A stretch of 64,000 nt of DNA from DATKOF01 sp035524795. Its GTDB lineage: Bacteria; Pseudomonadota; Gammaproteobacteria; Burkholderiales; SG8-41. The first letter of the stretch is position 1; every line of letters begins with the position of its first letter. Shown here one piece after another: positions 17,635 through 26,264 of the stretch. Made by a program: the position numbers and the translations under genes. The stretch covers positions 1 to 64,000 of the forward strand of contig DATKOF010000004.1 in NCBI GenBank assembly GCA_035524795.1, in the 5' to 3' direction. The notes beneath the pieces are model-generated. The model saw nothing but the letters and a program-made list of their open reading frames with translations. It did no database searches and was not told where the DNA came from.

Positions 17635-18291
17635 ATGGCTGAAATCGATCTGCTGGCGCGCTTGCCGAAAACCAAGCGCAACATCGAAAAGCGCAAGGAG
17701 GCGCAGACGCCGCAGAACATCGCGATTGCGCGCCAGTACGGCGAACAGTATTTCGACGGGCCGCGCGAAGTCGGCTACGGCGGCTATCGCTACGACGGGC
17801 GCTGGATTCCGATCGCCGAAGACATCATCCGGCATTTCAACCTGAAGCCCGGCGACCGCGTGCTCGATGTCGGCTGCGCGAAGGGGTTTCTGGTCAAGGA
17901 TTTGATGAAGGTCTGCCCGGGACTGGAGGCGTTCGGGCTCGACATCTCCGAATACGCGCTGATGCATTGCGAGCCGGAAGTGGTCGGCCGGCTGCACCTG
18001 GGCAGCGCGGACCGGCTGCCGTTTCCGGACAACAGCTTCGACGCGGTGATCTCGATCAATACCATCCACAATTTCGAGCGCCCCGACGCGATACGGGCGG
18101 TGCGCGAGGTCGAACGACTGGCGCCCGGCAACGGTTTCATCCAGGTCGACTCCTACCGGACGCCGGAACAGCGCGAACTGTTCATGAGCTGGGTGCTGAC
18201 CGCCAAATTCCACGATTATCCGGACCAATGGGTCAAGCTGTTCCGGGAGGCCGGCTACACCGGCGACTGGTACTGGACGATCCTCGAATGA
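17635..18291 (+). CDS. Class I SAM-dependent methyltransferase
   Basis: A 218-residue protein from the ATG at 17635; the frame is open upstream to 17554 but that part overlaps the previous gene. Motif I is RVLDVGCAKGFLVKDL and the post-motif acidic residue is in FGLDISEYA; PFPDNSFDAVISINTIHNF is motif II/III. It would methylate a sugar or sugar nucleotide of this locus. The substrate is unknown. Confidence 0.85.
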   Translation: MAEIDLLARLPKTKRNIEKRKEAQTPQNIAIARQYGEQYFDGPREVGYGGYRYDGRWIPIAEDIIRHFNLKPGDRVLDVGCAKGFLVKDLMKVCPGLEAFGLDISEYALMHCEPEVVGRLHLGSADRLPFPDNSFDAVISINTIHNFERPDAIRAVREVERLAPGNGFIQVDSYRTPEQRELFMSWVLTAKFHDYPDQWVKLFREAGYTGDWYWTILE

Positions 18292-18330
18292 CAATTTACG
18301 ATACGAACCCTTCACAGAGAAAATGAATAA

Positions 18331-19320
18331 ATGAAAACCTACGCAATCATCGGCGCCGGCGGCTCGTTCGGCATCCACACCGCCCTCTATCTGCTCGACC
18401 ACGCTGATCCGAAGAAAGTGATCGGCGTCGGCCGCAATCCGTTGCGCCCGGAGCCGTTCTCGCTCAACGTCGAGAAACGCAAAAACTTCCAGTATCACGC
18501 CTACCATCTGACTTACGAGATGGACTCGGTGATGGAACTGCTCGACAGGGAAAAGCCGCAGGTCATCATCAATTACGCGGCGCAGGGCGAAGGCGCGGTG
18601 TCGTGGAAGAAGTCATGGCGTTTCTTCGAAACCAACTCGATGGCGCTCGCCAAGTTCAGCGAAGAGCTGATGTCGCGCGATTATATGGAGCGCTTCATCC
18701 AGATCGGCACCTCCGAGCTCTACGGTTCGGTGGATTTCGCGGCCAAGGAAACCACGCCGATCCAGCCGACCAGCCCGTACGCAGCCTCCAAGGCGGCGTT
18801 CGACATGTACCTGATCTCGGTGAATCGCTTCCTGAAGTTCCCGATGAACATCATCCGCCCGTCGAACGCGTATTGCCCGGGACAGCTGCTGCACCGCGTG
18901 ATTCCGAAGACGGTGGTTTGCGGGTTGACCGGACGCAAGCTGCCGCTGCAGGGCGGCGGCCGCGCGGAAAAATCGTATATTCATGCGCGCGACCTGGCGC
19001 GCGCCATTCTTCTGGTATCGGAAAAAGCGCCGCTCGGCGCGGTGTATAACGCCGGGCCGAAGGAGCCGACCTCGATCCGCCGCGTCGTTGAGCTTACCGC
19101 CGAGGCGCTCGGCATGCCGTTCGAACAGGTGTGCGAGATGACCGGCGACCGGCTCGGTCAGGATTCGCGCTACTGGCTCGATTCCAGCGCGATCAAGCAA
19201 GATGTCGGCTGGGAGCCGCAGATCGGCTGGCAGGAAGGCCTGGCCGAAATGGCCGCATGGGGCCGCAAGTACATAGATCAATTGCGCGACTGGCCGATGG
19301 ATTACGTGCTGCGGGCATGA
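18331..19320 (+). CDS. NAD-dependent sugar-nucleotide epimerase/4,6-dehydratase-like SDR
   Basis: A 329-residue extended SDR. The cofactor loop is IIGAGGSFGIHTA, the serine segment IGTSELYGS, and YAASK supplies the catalytic Tyr/Lys. The TSELYG sequence resembles sugar-nucleotide 4,6-dehydratases (GDP-mannose and dTDP-glucose types), which have an acidic residue after the threonine. If so, it would yield a 4-keto-6-deoxy sugar. Its stop overlaps the ATG of the transketolase N-terminal subunit by four bases, linking it to that step. Confidence 0.8.
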   Translation: MKTYAIIGAGGSFGIHTALYLLDHADPKKVIGVGRNPLRPEPFSLNVEKRKNFQYHAYHLTYEMDSVMELLDREKPQVIINYAAQGEGAVSWKKSWRFFETNSMALAKFSEELMSRDYMERFIQIGTSELYGSVDFAAKETTPIQPTSPYAASKAAFDMYLISVNRFLKFPMNIIRPSNAYCPGQLLHRVIPKTVVCGLTGRKLPLQGGGRAEKSYIHARDLARAILLVSEKAPLGAVYNAGPKEPTSIRRVVELTAEALGMPFEQVCEMTGDRLGQDSRYWLDSSAIKQDVGWEPQIGWQEGLAEMAAWGRKYIDQLRDWPMDYVLRA

Positions 19321-20171
19321 GCCAGGCGCATTCCAGGGCGATTAAACCCGTGGGGCTCGATGCCGCCGCCGCGCGGCAGCGCTGCCTCGGCTATCGGCGC
19401 CGCATACTCGAAATTTCGCAGCAGGTGACGGCGCTGCATATCGCTCCGGCTTTTTCCTGTCTGGAAATGGTGGACGTGGTCTATCACGATCTGATGCGGC
19501 GCGACGCCGGCAGCAGCCCGCCGGTGTTCCTGGACAGCTTCGTAATTTCGAAAGGACACGGCTGCCTGTCCCAGTATGTGATTCTTGAGGATTTTGGAGT
19601 CCTGACGCGGGCTGACCTCGATTGTTACTGCACGCCGGCGGGCCGGCTGGGCGCGCACCCCGACTACGGCGTTCCCGGAATGGAGGCATCAACCGGTTCT
19701 CTCGGACACGGCATGGGCATCTGCACCGGCATGGCGTACGCAGAAAAAATCCAGCGGCGCGATCGCAACATTTACGTGGTGCTGTCCGACGGCGAAATGC
19801 AGGAAGGTTCGACCTGGGAATCGATGATGATGGCGGCCAACCTGGGACTCGGTAACCTGATCGCGTTGCTCGACCTCAACGATTTCCAGGGGATGGGGCG
19901 CACTTCGGTCACCCATCCCAAGTTCTACCCGATCCTCGACAAAGTGCAGGCTTTCGGTTGGGACGCCGCCGAAGTCAATGGACACGATGCTGCGGCCATT
20001 TACGATGCGGTCAACTCACGCCAGGCCGGCAGGCCCTTTTTCCTGGTCGGCCGCACCGTCAAGGGCAGGGGCGTCTCCTATATGGAAAACGCCCCGATCT
20101 GGCATTATCGCTCTCCCAGCCGGGAGGAATATCAACAGGCGCTTGACGAACTGAAAGAGATCTCGTCGTGA
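19317..20171 (+). CDS. Transketolase, N-terminal (TPP-binding) subunit
   Basis: A 284-residue protein corresponding to the pyrophosphate-binding half of transketolase. ISKGHG (78-82), TGSLGHGMGI (126-135) and SDGEMQEGSTWE (157-168, the Mg/TPP motif) are present. The frame is open upstream to 19131, but ATG at 19317 overlaps the previous stop (ATGA) and begins where the family does. Together with the next gene it would form a split transketolase moving two-carbon units between sugar phosphates, giving for example sedoheptulose 7-phosphate from ribose 5-phosphate. Confidence 0.9.
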   Translation: MSQAHSRAIKPVGLDAAAARQRCLGYRRRILEISQQVTALHIAPAFSCLEMVDVVYHDLMRRDAGSSPPVFLDSFVISKGHGCLSQYVILEDFGVLTRADLDCYCTPAGRLGAHPDYGVPGMEASTGSLGHGMGICTGMAYAEKIQRRDRNIYVVLSDGEMQEGSTWESMMMAANLGLGNLIALLDLNDFQGMGRTSVTHPKFYPILDKVQAFGWDAAEVNGHDAAAIYDAVNSRQAGRPFFLVGRTVKGRGVSYMENAPIWHYRSPSREEYQQALDELKEISS

Positions 20172-21091
20172 GAAACATGTTTGCCGAGACTTTCTACGAG
20201 GCGGGGCAGACGAATCCGCGCCTGTGCGCAGTCGTCGCCGACATTTCTCCGGCGGGCGCGATGACCAAATTCAGCCAGGCTTTTCCCGAGCGTTTCATCA
20301 ACACCGGCGTCGCCGAGCAGATCATGATCGGCATGTGCGCCGGCATGGCGTTGCGCGGGCTGCGGCCGTTTGCCTACACGATCGCGACGTTCACCCTGTT
20401 CCGTCCGTTCGAGTTCGTGCGCGACGACCTGTGTTATCACAATCTGCCGGTGACCATCGTCGGCATCGGCGGCGGCGTCACGTATTCGACGCTGGGCAGC
20501 ACCCATCACGCGCAGGAAGACATTGCGGTCGCTTCGGCGCTGCCGAACATGGCGGTGATCGCTCCATGCGATCCTGCCGAGACGCGCGCGGCGACGTTGT
20601 GGTGCGTGGATCAGGAGCGCGGGCCGGTTTACATGCGCCTGGGCAAGGCCGGAGAGCCGGATCTGACTTCGCAGGCCGAGGCGCCGTTCGAGTTCGGGAA
20701 GATCCGTTATCTGCAGCGCGGGCGCGATGTCTGCATCATCGGTTACGGGCCGATCCTGAAGCTCGGCAAGGAGCTTGCGGCGAAATTCGAAGCGCACGGC
20801 CGGAGCGTGTCGCTGATTTCCGCGCACACGCTGAAGCCGCTCGACGTGGACGGCATCACCGAAGCGCTGAACGCGCACCGGCAGGTGGTCGTGATCGAGG
20901 AAATGTCTCCTCACGGCGGCCTCGGCGCCCAGGTCAAGCAGATCGCGTGGGACATCCGCGCATCCTGCCGGCTGGATGCTTTCTCGCTGCGCGATGCGTT
21001 TATCCACAATTACGGTTCCCACAAGGATCTGCTCGCGGCGCACGGGCTCGATCTGGAAACGCTCTCGGCCCAACTGGGTCTGGCCGCTTGA
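20168..21091 (+). CDS. Transketolase, C-terminal (pyrimidine-binding) subunit
   Basis: A 307-residue protein corresponding to the central and C-terminal transketolase domains. FINTGVAEQIMIGMCAGMA holds the catalytic glutamate that activates TPP, FTLFRPFEFVRDD follows, and the C-terminal domain ends with LGAQVKQIAW. The GTG start at 20168 overlaps the stop of the N-terminal subunit (GTGA), as expected for a two-subunit enzyme. Its place in a glycan locus suggests either dedicated sedoheptulose supply or synthesis of a branched or higher-carbon sugar. Confidence 0.9.
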   Translation: MRNMFAETFYEAGQTNPRLCAVVADISPAGAMTKFSQAFPERFINTGVAEQIMIGMCAGMALRGLRPFAYTIATFTLFRPFEFVRDDLCYHNLPVTIVGIGGGVTYSTLGSTHHAQEDIAVASALPNMAVIAPCDPAETRAATLWCVDQERGPVYMRLGKAGEPDLTSQAEAPFEFGKIRYLQRGRDVCIIGYGPILKLGKELAAKFEAHGRSVSLISAHTLKPLDVDGITEALNAHRQVVVIEEMSPHGGLGAQVKQIAWDIRASCRLDAFSLRDAFIHNYGSHKDLLAAHGLDLETLSAQLGLAA

Positions 21092-21109
21092 ACGGCCCGA
21101 TCACGCCAG

Positions 21110-21541
21110 ATGGAGACCCAGGCTGTGCACGAAAATTTCGAACGCCCCGAGGATACAAAAGCCAGCAGCGACCGCACGTTCGGGCTCGTTTTCTTCGTTT
21201 TCTTCACGCTGATCGGGATCGCGCCGCTGCGGCACGGCGCACCGCTGCGGGTCTGGGCATTGGCGCTGGCCGCGGCGTTTCTCGTTTCGGCCTTGTGCTG
21301 GACGGCGCCGCTGAAACCGCTCAATCGCGCGTGGACGAAATTGGGGCTTTTGCTGCACGCCGTCGTCAACCCTCTGGTGATGGCGTTGCTGTTCTATGCG
21401 GTGATGACGCCGTTCGGGATCGGCATGCGGGTTCTGGGTAAACGACTGCTCGGGGTGCGGCGCGATCCGCAGGCCGCGACGTACTGGATCCCGCACCAGC
21501 CGCCCGGCCCGCCGCCGGAAACCATGAAAAACCAGTTCTGA
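21110..21541 (+). CDS. SxtJ-family small membrane protein
   Basis: A 143-residue protein with about three hydrophobic segments (around 24-40, 46-66 and 79-103) and a Pro-rich tail. The sequence pattern LNRAWTKLGLLLHAVVNPLVMALLFY resembles the SxtJ membrane family, which is found next to carbamoyltransferases. Its function is unknown. The next two genes are a DUF5989-like microprotein and a carbamoyltransferase, which makes this a recognisable trio. A role in bringing carbamoylation to the membrane is inference. Confidence 0.8.
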   Translation: METQAVHENFERPEDTKASSDRTFGLVFFVFFTLIGIAPLRHGAPLRVWALALAAAFLVSALCWTAPLKPLNRAWTKLGLLLHAVVNPLVMALLFYAVMTPFGIGMRVLGKRLLGVRRDPQAATYWIPHQPPGPPPETMKNQF

Positions 21542-21548
21542 TCTCCGC

Positions 21549-21701
21549 ATGTTCTCCTTTCTCAAAGAGTTGTGGGCCTTCATGAAGGTGCGCAAGAAAT
21601 TCTGGCTGCTGCCGCTGCTGCTGATGTTCGCGGTCTTCGGCGGCCTTGTCGTGCTGACCAAGGGTTCCGCCGTCGCGCCGTTCATCTATACGCTCTTCTA
21701 G
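21549..21701 (+). CDS. DUF5989-like 50-residue membrane microprotein
   Basis: A 50-residue open frame from ATG 21549 to TAG 21699-21701, starting MFSFLKELWAFMKVRKKFW and followed by one strongly hydrophobic helix (about residues 20-37) and a short tail ending TLF. It begins eight bases after the SxtJ-like gene and ends ten bases before the carbamoyltransferase gene, the usual position of DUF5989 proteins. Topology is probably N-in with a basic amphipathic N-terminus. Function is unknown. Confidence 0.75.
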   Translation: MFSFLKELWAFMKVRKKFWLLPLLLMFAVFGGLVVLTKGSAVAPFIYTLF

Positions 21702-21711
21702 ATTTTTTGGC

Positions 21712-23547
21712 GTGCGCGTTCTCGGCATTTCCGCTTTTTACCATGACAGCGCGGCTGCGCTGATCGAGGACGGCGCCATTGTCGCCGCCGCCCAGGAAGA
21801 ACGTTTCACCCGCAAGAAGCACGATGCGCGTTTTCCCGCCAGCGCGATCGCCTATTGTCTGCAAGCGGCCGGCGTCGGTCTCGACGCCGTCGACTGGGTC
21901 GCGTTTTACGACAAGCCGTTCATCAAATTCGAGCGCCTGCTGGAAACCTATCTGACCTTCGCGCCGCGCGGCTTCCGCTCCTTCCAAATGGCGCTGCCGC
22001 TGTGGCTGCGGGAAAAGCTGTTTCAGAAACAGCTGCTGCGGGACGAGCTGAGGAAAATTTTTCCGGATTTCGACTGGCAGAACAGACTGCTGTTCTGCGA
22101 GCATCATCAAAGCCACGCAGCGTCGGCGTTTTTCGCATCGCCGTTCAACGAGGCGGCGGTGCTGACGATGGACGGCGTCGGCGAATGGGCGACGACTTCG
22201 GTGGCTGCCGGCAGCGGCAGCACGCTGACGATGCTGAAGGAGATTCATTTCCCGAATTCCCTGGGGCTGCTTTATTCGGCGTTTACCTACTACACGGGAT
22301 TCAAGGTCAATTCCGGCGAGTACAAGGTGATGGGGCTCGCCCCTTACGGCGAGCCGCGTTACGCGCAGACGATCTTCGATCACCTGATCGACGTCAAACC
22401 CGACGGCTCATTCCGGCTCGACCAATCCTGGTTCAATTACTGCACCGGCCTGACGATGACCAACCGGCGGTTCAACGATCTGTTCGGCGGCCCGCCGCGC
22501 CGGCCTGACGAACTGCTGACCCAGCGCCATATGGACCTCGCGGCCTCGATCCAGCAGGTGACCGAGGAAGTCGTGCTGCGCCTGACCCGCGCGCTGGCCG
22601 CGGAAACGGGCGCCGAAAACCTGTGTCTGGCCGGCGGCGTTGCGCTGAATTGCGTCGCCAACGGCAAGGTGCTGCGCGACGGCAGGTTCAAGAATGTCTG
22701 GGTGCAGCCGGCGGCGGGCGACGCCGGCGGTGCGGTCGGCGCAGCGCTCGCCGCCTTTCATCTGTACGCGGGGAAGCCGCGGCTCCTGAACGGCGCGCAG
22801 GATTCCATGCACGGTTCCTACCTGGGGCCCCAGTATCAGAACGCGGATATCGCGCAGCGGCTTGCCGCGGCCAGCGCCAGATTTGACCAGATTTCCGACG
22901 ATGAACTGACGCAGCGCGCGGCCGGCGATCTGGCCGCGGGGAAAGCGCTGGGCTGGTTCCAGGGGCGCATGGAATTCGGTCCGCGCGCGCTCGGCAACCG
23001 CTCGATTCTCGGCGACGCGCGCTCGCCCGCCATGCAATCGACATTGAACCTCAGGATCAAGTATCGCGAGTCGTTCCGGCCGTTTGCGCCGGCCGTGCTG
23101 CGCGAGGATGCCGCCGACTGGTTCGAGCTCGATGCGGACAGCCCTTATATGCTGTTCGTCGCCGATGTCGTGAAGCGCCGCCGCCGGGAAATGACGGCCG
23201 GGGAGCAGGCGTTGTTCGGCATCGCTAGGCTCAACGTGCCGCGCTCCGAAATTCCCGCCGTCACGCACGTCGATTACTCGGCGCGCATCCAGACCGTCCA
23301 TCAGGAAACCAACCCGCGTTTCCACAACCTCCTTTCCGCTTTCAAGGCGATCACCGGCTGCCCGGTGCTGGTGAATACCAGCTTCAACGTGCGCGGCGAG
23401 CCGATCGTCAATACGCCGGAAGACGCTTTTCGCTGCTTCATGGGCAGCGACATCGAAGCGCTCGCGGTCGGCAATTGCTACCTGGTCAAAAACGAACAGG
23501 ACCCGGCGTTGCGGCAGGATTACAAAAACCGTTTCGAGCTGGACTGA
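21712..23547 (+). CDS. Carbamoyltransferase (NodU/TobZ/CmcH family)
   Basis: A 611-residue enzyme that moves a carbamoyl group from carbamoyl phosphate, via carbamoyl-AMP, to a hydroxyl on a sugar. The N-terminal Kae1-like domain begins VLGISAFYHDSAAALI and contains CEHHQSHAASAF (metal-binding His 131, 132, 135) and LTMDGVGEW. The C-terminal YrdC-like part has GWFQGRMEFGPRALGNRSIL and LVNTSFNVRGEPIV. The length fits the family. The start is GTG at 21712. It indicates that the exported glycan, or one of its sugars, is carbamoylated. Confidence 0.9.
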   Translation: MRVLGISAFYHDSAAALIEDGAIVAAAQEERFTRKKHDARFPASAIAYCLQAAGVGLDAVDWVAFYDKPFIKFERLLETYLTFAPRGFRSFQMALPLWLREKLFQKQLLRDELRKIFPDFDWQNRLLFCEHHQSHAASAFFASPFNEAAVLTMDGVGEWATTSVAAGSGSTLTMLKEIHFPNSLGLLYSAFTYYTGFKVNSGEYKVMGLAPYGEPRYAQTIFDHLIDVKPDGSFRLDQSWFNYCTGLTMTNRRFNDLFGGPPRRPDELLTQRHMDLAASIQQVTEEVVLRLTRALAAETGAENLCLAGGVALNCVANGKVLRDGRFKNVWVQPAAGDAGGAVGAALAAFHLYAGKPRLLNGAQDSMHGSYLGPQYQNADIAQRLAAASARFDQISDDELTQRAAGDLAAGKALGWFQGRMEFGPRALGNRSILGDARSPAMQSTLNLRIKYRESFRPFAPAVLREDAADWFELDADSPYMLFVADVVKRRRREMTAGEQALFGIARLNVPRSEIPAVTHVDYSARIQTVHQETNPRFHNLLSAFKAITGCPVLVNTSFNVRGEPIVNTPEDAFRCFMGSDIEALAVGNCYLVKNEQDPALRQDYKNRFELD

Positions 23548-23550
23548 GCA

Positions 23551-24876
23551 ATGGGAAAACCGTTGCCACTGTCCGCCGGAAAAAACCGGGCGCTGGAAAT
23601 ATTTCTGGTGCTGGTCTCGCTGGCGGTCGGATATCTGCTGGTCGAAGCATCGTACCGCTGGGTTCTGTATTTGCGCTACGTTCACCACGCGGTTTATCCG
23701 GTCACGATAATCGACGTGCCGCAGGATCCGTCGGGATTCGGGCGGCCGGGAAGCGTCCGCGGCTGGTACGTTCCGTCGAAGTCGTTCACGTTCACCCAAT
23801 ATGCGCCGGACGGCGCGATGTTCGATCAGCATCGCGTGCAGATCAATAATCTGGGCTGGGTTTCCGCCTACGATTACGACAGGCATAAAGCACCCGGCGA
23901 ATATCGGATCGCGGTCGTCGGCGATTCCCTGACGGCCAGCATCAACAACACCAAACCGTGGCCGGATATTCTGCAAAGCAGGTTGAATGAAGACCGACCG
24001 CTGCTTTCCAGGTTGGGAGCCAGAAAGATATCCGTGCTGAATCTGGGAGTCGCCGGGGCAAGCATGGAAATGATGGCAAACCCCCTTGCCGTGATCGCGC
24101 GCCGCTTCTCGCCGGACATGGTGATCGTCAATTTCATTGCCGAGGATCTGTCGCGCCGGCACAGCGACGATTTTGAACGCATACCCGCGGAGCCCGCGAT
24201 CCCGCCGAGTGATATCTCCGAAGCTGCCGTCGCACAGGTTCCGCCGCACCTGGAAATCAGCGGCATCGAAATTCCCCTGGATTGCAGATCGGGTCCGCCG
24301 CTGCCAGCCAACCCCGACTGCAAGGTGTCGACGATGTGGTATTCCCCTTCCAGCGAAGTGCTGGACAGGGAAGCTCTGAACAAGATCAAGCGCCGCGCCG
24401 CCTGGAGGCTGCTTCGGGACCGCGTGATCCTGTCGCCGAGGCCGCTCGCCATTCTGGAGCTTCTCGGCAGGCCTGTAATCCCGCGCGCGGGCGCGTCCGA
24501 ACCGGCGCCACTGGCTGCATTCGATCGCGAGCGGCAGGACAGGGACATCGGAATCAGGGCGCTCAAGGTCATCCGTTCCATCAGCAGGAACATGCTGGTG
24601 CTGCACAATCCGCTCTACTGGCATTTGAAGGGGCACGCCTACAGCACGGACCAGAAATTGTCGCCCATCCTCGATCCTTTCGTTGCCGATGCCAAGCGCG
24701 CCGGCATCGAAATCGTCCGCATGGAACAATACATGCCGGTGAACAAAGGGGAGGGCGAATGGAGGCGCTGGTACAATCATTTGCCGTACGACGGACACTG
24801 GAGCGATTACGGCGCCGAAATCTACGCCGGCGCCGTAGAACAAGTCATTCGCAGCCGTCTTCCGGAACGCCGGTAG
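23551..24876 (+). CDS. Membrane-anchored SGNH/GDSL-like protein, copy 1
   Basis: A 441-residue protein with an N-terminal membrane helix (about 14-33) and the bulk probably in the periplasm. VVGDSLTAS (122-130, Ser126) is the SGNH block I, NLGVAGASM resembles block II/III, and YDGHWSDYGAEIYA near the end supplies the Asp/His block. Such anchored SGNH proteins O-acylate or deacylate extracellular polysaccharides. It starts three bases after the carbamoyltransferase stop and has a paralogue immediately downstream. Confidence 0.8.
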   Translation: MGKPLPLSAGKNRALEIFLVLVSLAVGYLLVEASYRWVLYLRYVHHAVYPVTIIDVPQDPSGFGRPGSVRGWYVPSKSFTFTQYAPDGAMFDQHRVQINNLGWVSAYDYDRHKAPGEYRIAVVGDSLTASINNTKPWPDILQSRLNEDRPLLSRLGARKISVLNLGVAGASMEMMANPLAVIARRFSPDMVIVNFIAEDLSRRHSDDFERIPAEPAIPPSDISEAAVAQVPPHLEISGIEIPLDCRSGPPLPANPDCKVSTMWYSPSSEVLDREALNKIKRRAAWRLLRDRVILSPRPLAILELLGRPVIPRAGASEPAPLAAFDRERQDRDIGIRALKVIRSISRNMLVLHNPLYWHLKGHAYSTDQKLSPILDPFVADAKRAGIEIVRMEQYMPVNKGEGEWRRWYNHLPYDGHWSDYGAEIYAGAVEQVIRSRLPERR

Positions 24877-24901
24877 CCGGATATCGGGGCGTAAAAATAT
24901 T

Positions 24902-26224
24902 TTGAAACCTTCATCATTGTTCGAGAGGCACGCCAGGCTGGCGCAGGCGGTCCTTGTCGTGGTGTCGCTGCTGGTCGGGTACATCCTGATCGAAGCGGGA
25001 TACCGTCTGTATCTGTACCGGCATTACACCGTTCAGCCCGGGTACCTGGTAATGACGACCGACGTGCCGCCGGTCGCGACGACATTCGGAAGGCCGGGGA
25101 GCGTGTTCGGCCTGTTTGCCGCCGGCAAGCCGTTCACGCTGACGATCTATGCGCCCGATGGCACGATGTTTGACCGGCATCGTGTGCCGGTCAACAACCT
25201 GGGGTGGGTGTCCGAATTCGACTACGCGCGGCGCAAGGAAGTGTCCGAATACCGGATTGCGGTGGTCGGTGACTCCCTGACGGCGAGCATCAACAATTCG
25301 CAGCCGTGGCCGGATGTCCTGCAGCGCAGGCTCAACGAGGACAAGCCGCTGCTCGCGAAGCTGGGGGTGCGCAGGATTTCGGTGTTGAATCTCGGCGTGG
25401 CCGGCGCCAGTATGGGAATGATGGCCAATCCGCTGTCGGTAATCGCGCGCCGCTTCTCGCCGGACCTGCTGGTCGTGAATTTCATTGTCGAGGATCTGCC
25501 GAGGCCCTATGCGGATGATTATGCGAAAGTGCCTGACGATCCGACGCCGACCCCGCCCGATATCGCGTCTGAATCGGAAATCAAGCCGCCTTACGTGAAG
25601 GTGGACGGACTGCAAATCCCCCTGTCCTGTTCCTCCCAGCCTGAAGTCCTGTCCAATCCGGATTGCAAGGTTTCGGTGATGTGGTACGTGCCCAAAGAGA
25701 CCGTGTTCGACAGGGACGCGATCAACCACATCAAGTTTCACGCCGCGAAGCAGATCGTCTGGCACCGCGTGATGCTTTCAAAGGAACCGCTGGTATTGCG
25801 CCAGTTAATGGGCAGGGCGATCATCCAGCAGGCGACGACGGATCTTCCCGCGCCGCATCTGCTGTCGGTAAAGCGGGACGAGGAAGAAAGAGCGCGCGCG
25901 ATCGCCGTCCTGAAATTCATTCAGTCCATACATCCGAACACGCTGGTTCTGCACAATCCCCTGTACCCGCACCTGAAAGGGGAGACCTACATCCATGGCG
26001 TGACGCTGGCCTCCGATCTGGATCCATTGATGGAAGAGGCCCGCAAGTCGGGCGTTTCGATTACGCGGATGGAGCGCTACATGCCGGTGGAAAAAGGAGA
26101 GCGGGAGTGGACGCGCTGGTACAACCTTCCCAACGACGGACATTGGAGCAATTACGGCGCGGAAGTCTATGCGGCGGCGGTGCAGCAGGTCATCGAGCAA
26201 CGCCTGTTGAGCGGACGCAAATGA
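24902..26224 (+). CDS. Membrane-anchored SGNH/GDSL-like protein, copy 2
   Basis: A 440-residue tandem paralogue of the preceding gene, collinear throughout. It has an N-terminal helix (about 14-31), FGRPGSV, YAPDGTMFDRHRVPVNNLGW, VVGDSLTAS (121-129, Ser125), NLGVAGASMGMMANPL and NDGHWSNYGAEVYA. All catalytic blocks are kept in both copies, so both may act, perhaps at different positions of the glycan. The start is probably TTG at 24902; no ATG fits the conserved N-terminus. Confidence 0.8.
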   Translation: MKPSSLFERHARLAQAVLVVVSLLVGYILIEAGYRLYLYRHYTVQPGYLVMTTDVPPVATTFGRPGSVFGLFAAGKPFTLTIYAPDGTMFDRHRVPVNNLGWVSEFDYARRKEVSEYRIAVVGDSLTASINNSQPWPDVLQRRLNEDKPLLAKLGVRRISVLNLGVAGASMGMMANPLSVIARRFSPDLLVVNFIVEDLPRPYADDYAKVPDDPTPTPPDIASESEIKPPYVKVDGLQIPLSCSSQPEVLSNPDCKVSVMWYVPKETVFDRDAINHIKFHAAKQIVWHRVMLSKEPLVLRQLMGRAIIQQATTDLPAPHLLSVKRDEEERARAIAVLKFIQSIHPNTLVLHNPLYPHLKGETYIHGVTLASDLDPLMEEARKSGVSITRMERYMPVEKGEREWTRWYNLPNDGHWSNYGAEVYAAAVQQVIEQRLLSGRK

Positions 26225-26264
26225 TGAAACCGGGTATTTTCATCGGAATGAAATCAGGCCCATC

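Noticed and set aside
22408..24984. A very long minus-strand open frame (858 codons) antisense to the carbamoyltransferase and SGNH genes
   Set aside because: It is rich in Arg, His, Gln and Asp with no recognisable motif, spans two well-supported genes, and is what high-GC codon bias produces on the opposite strand.
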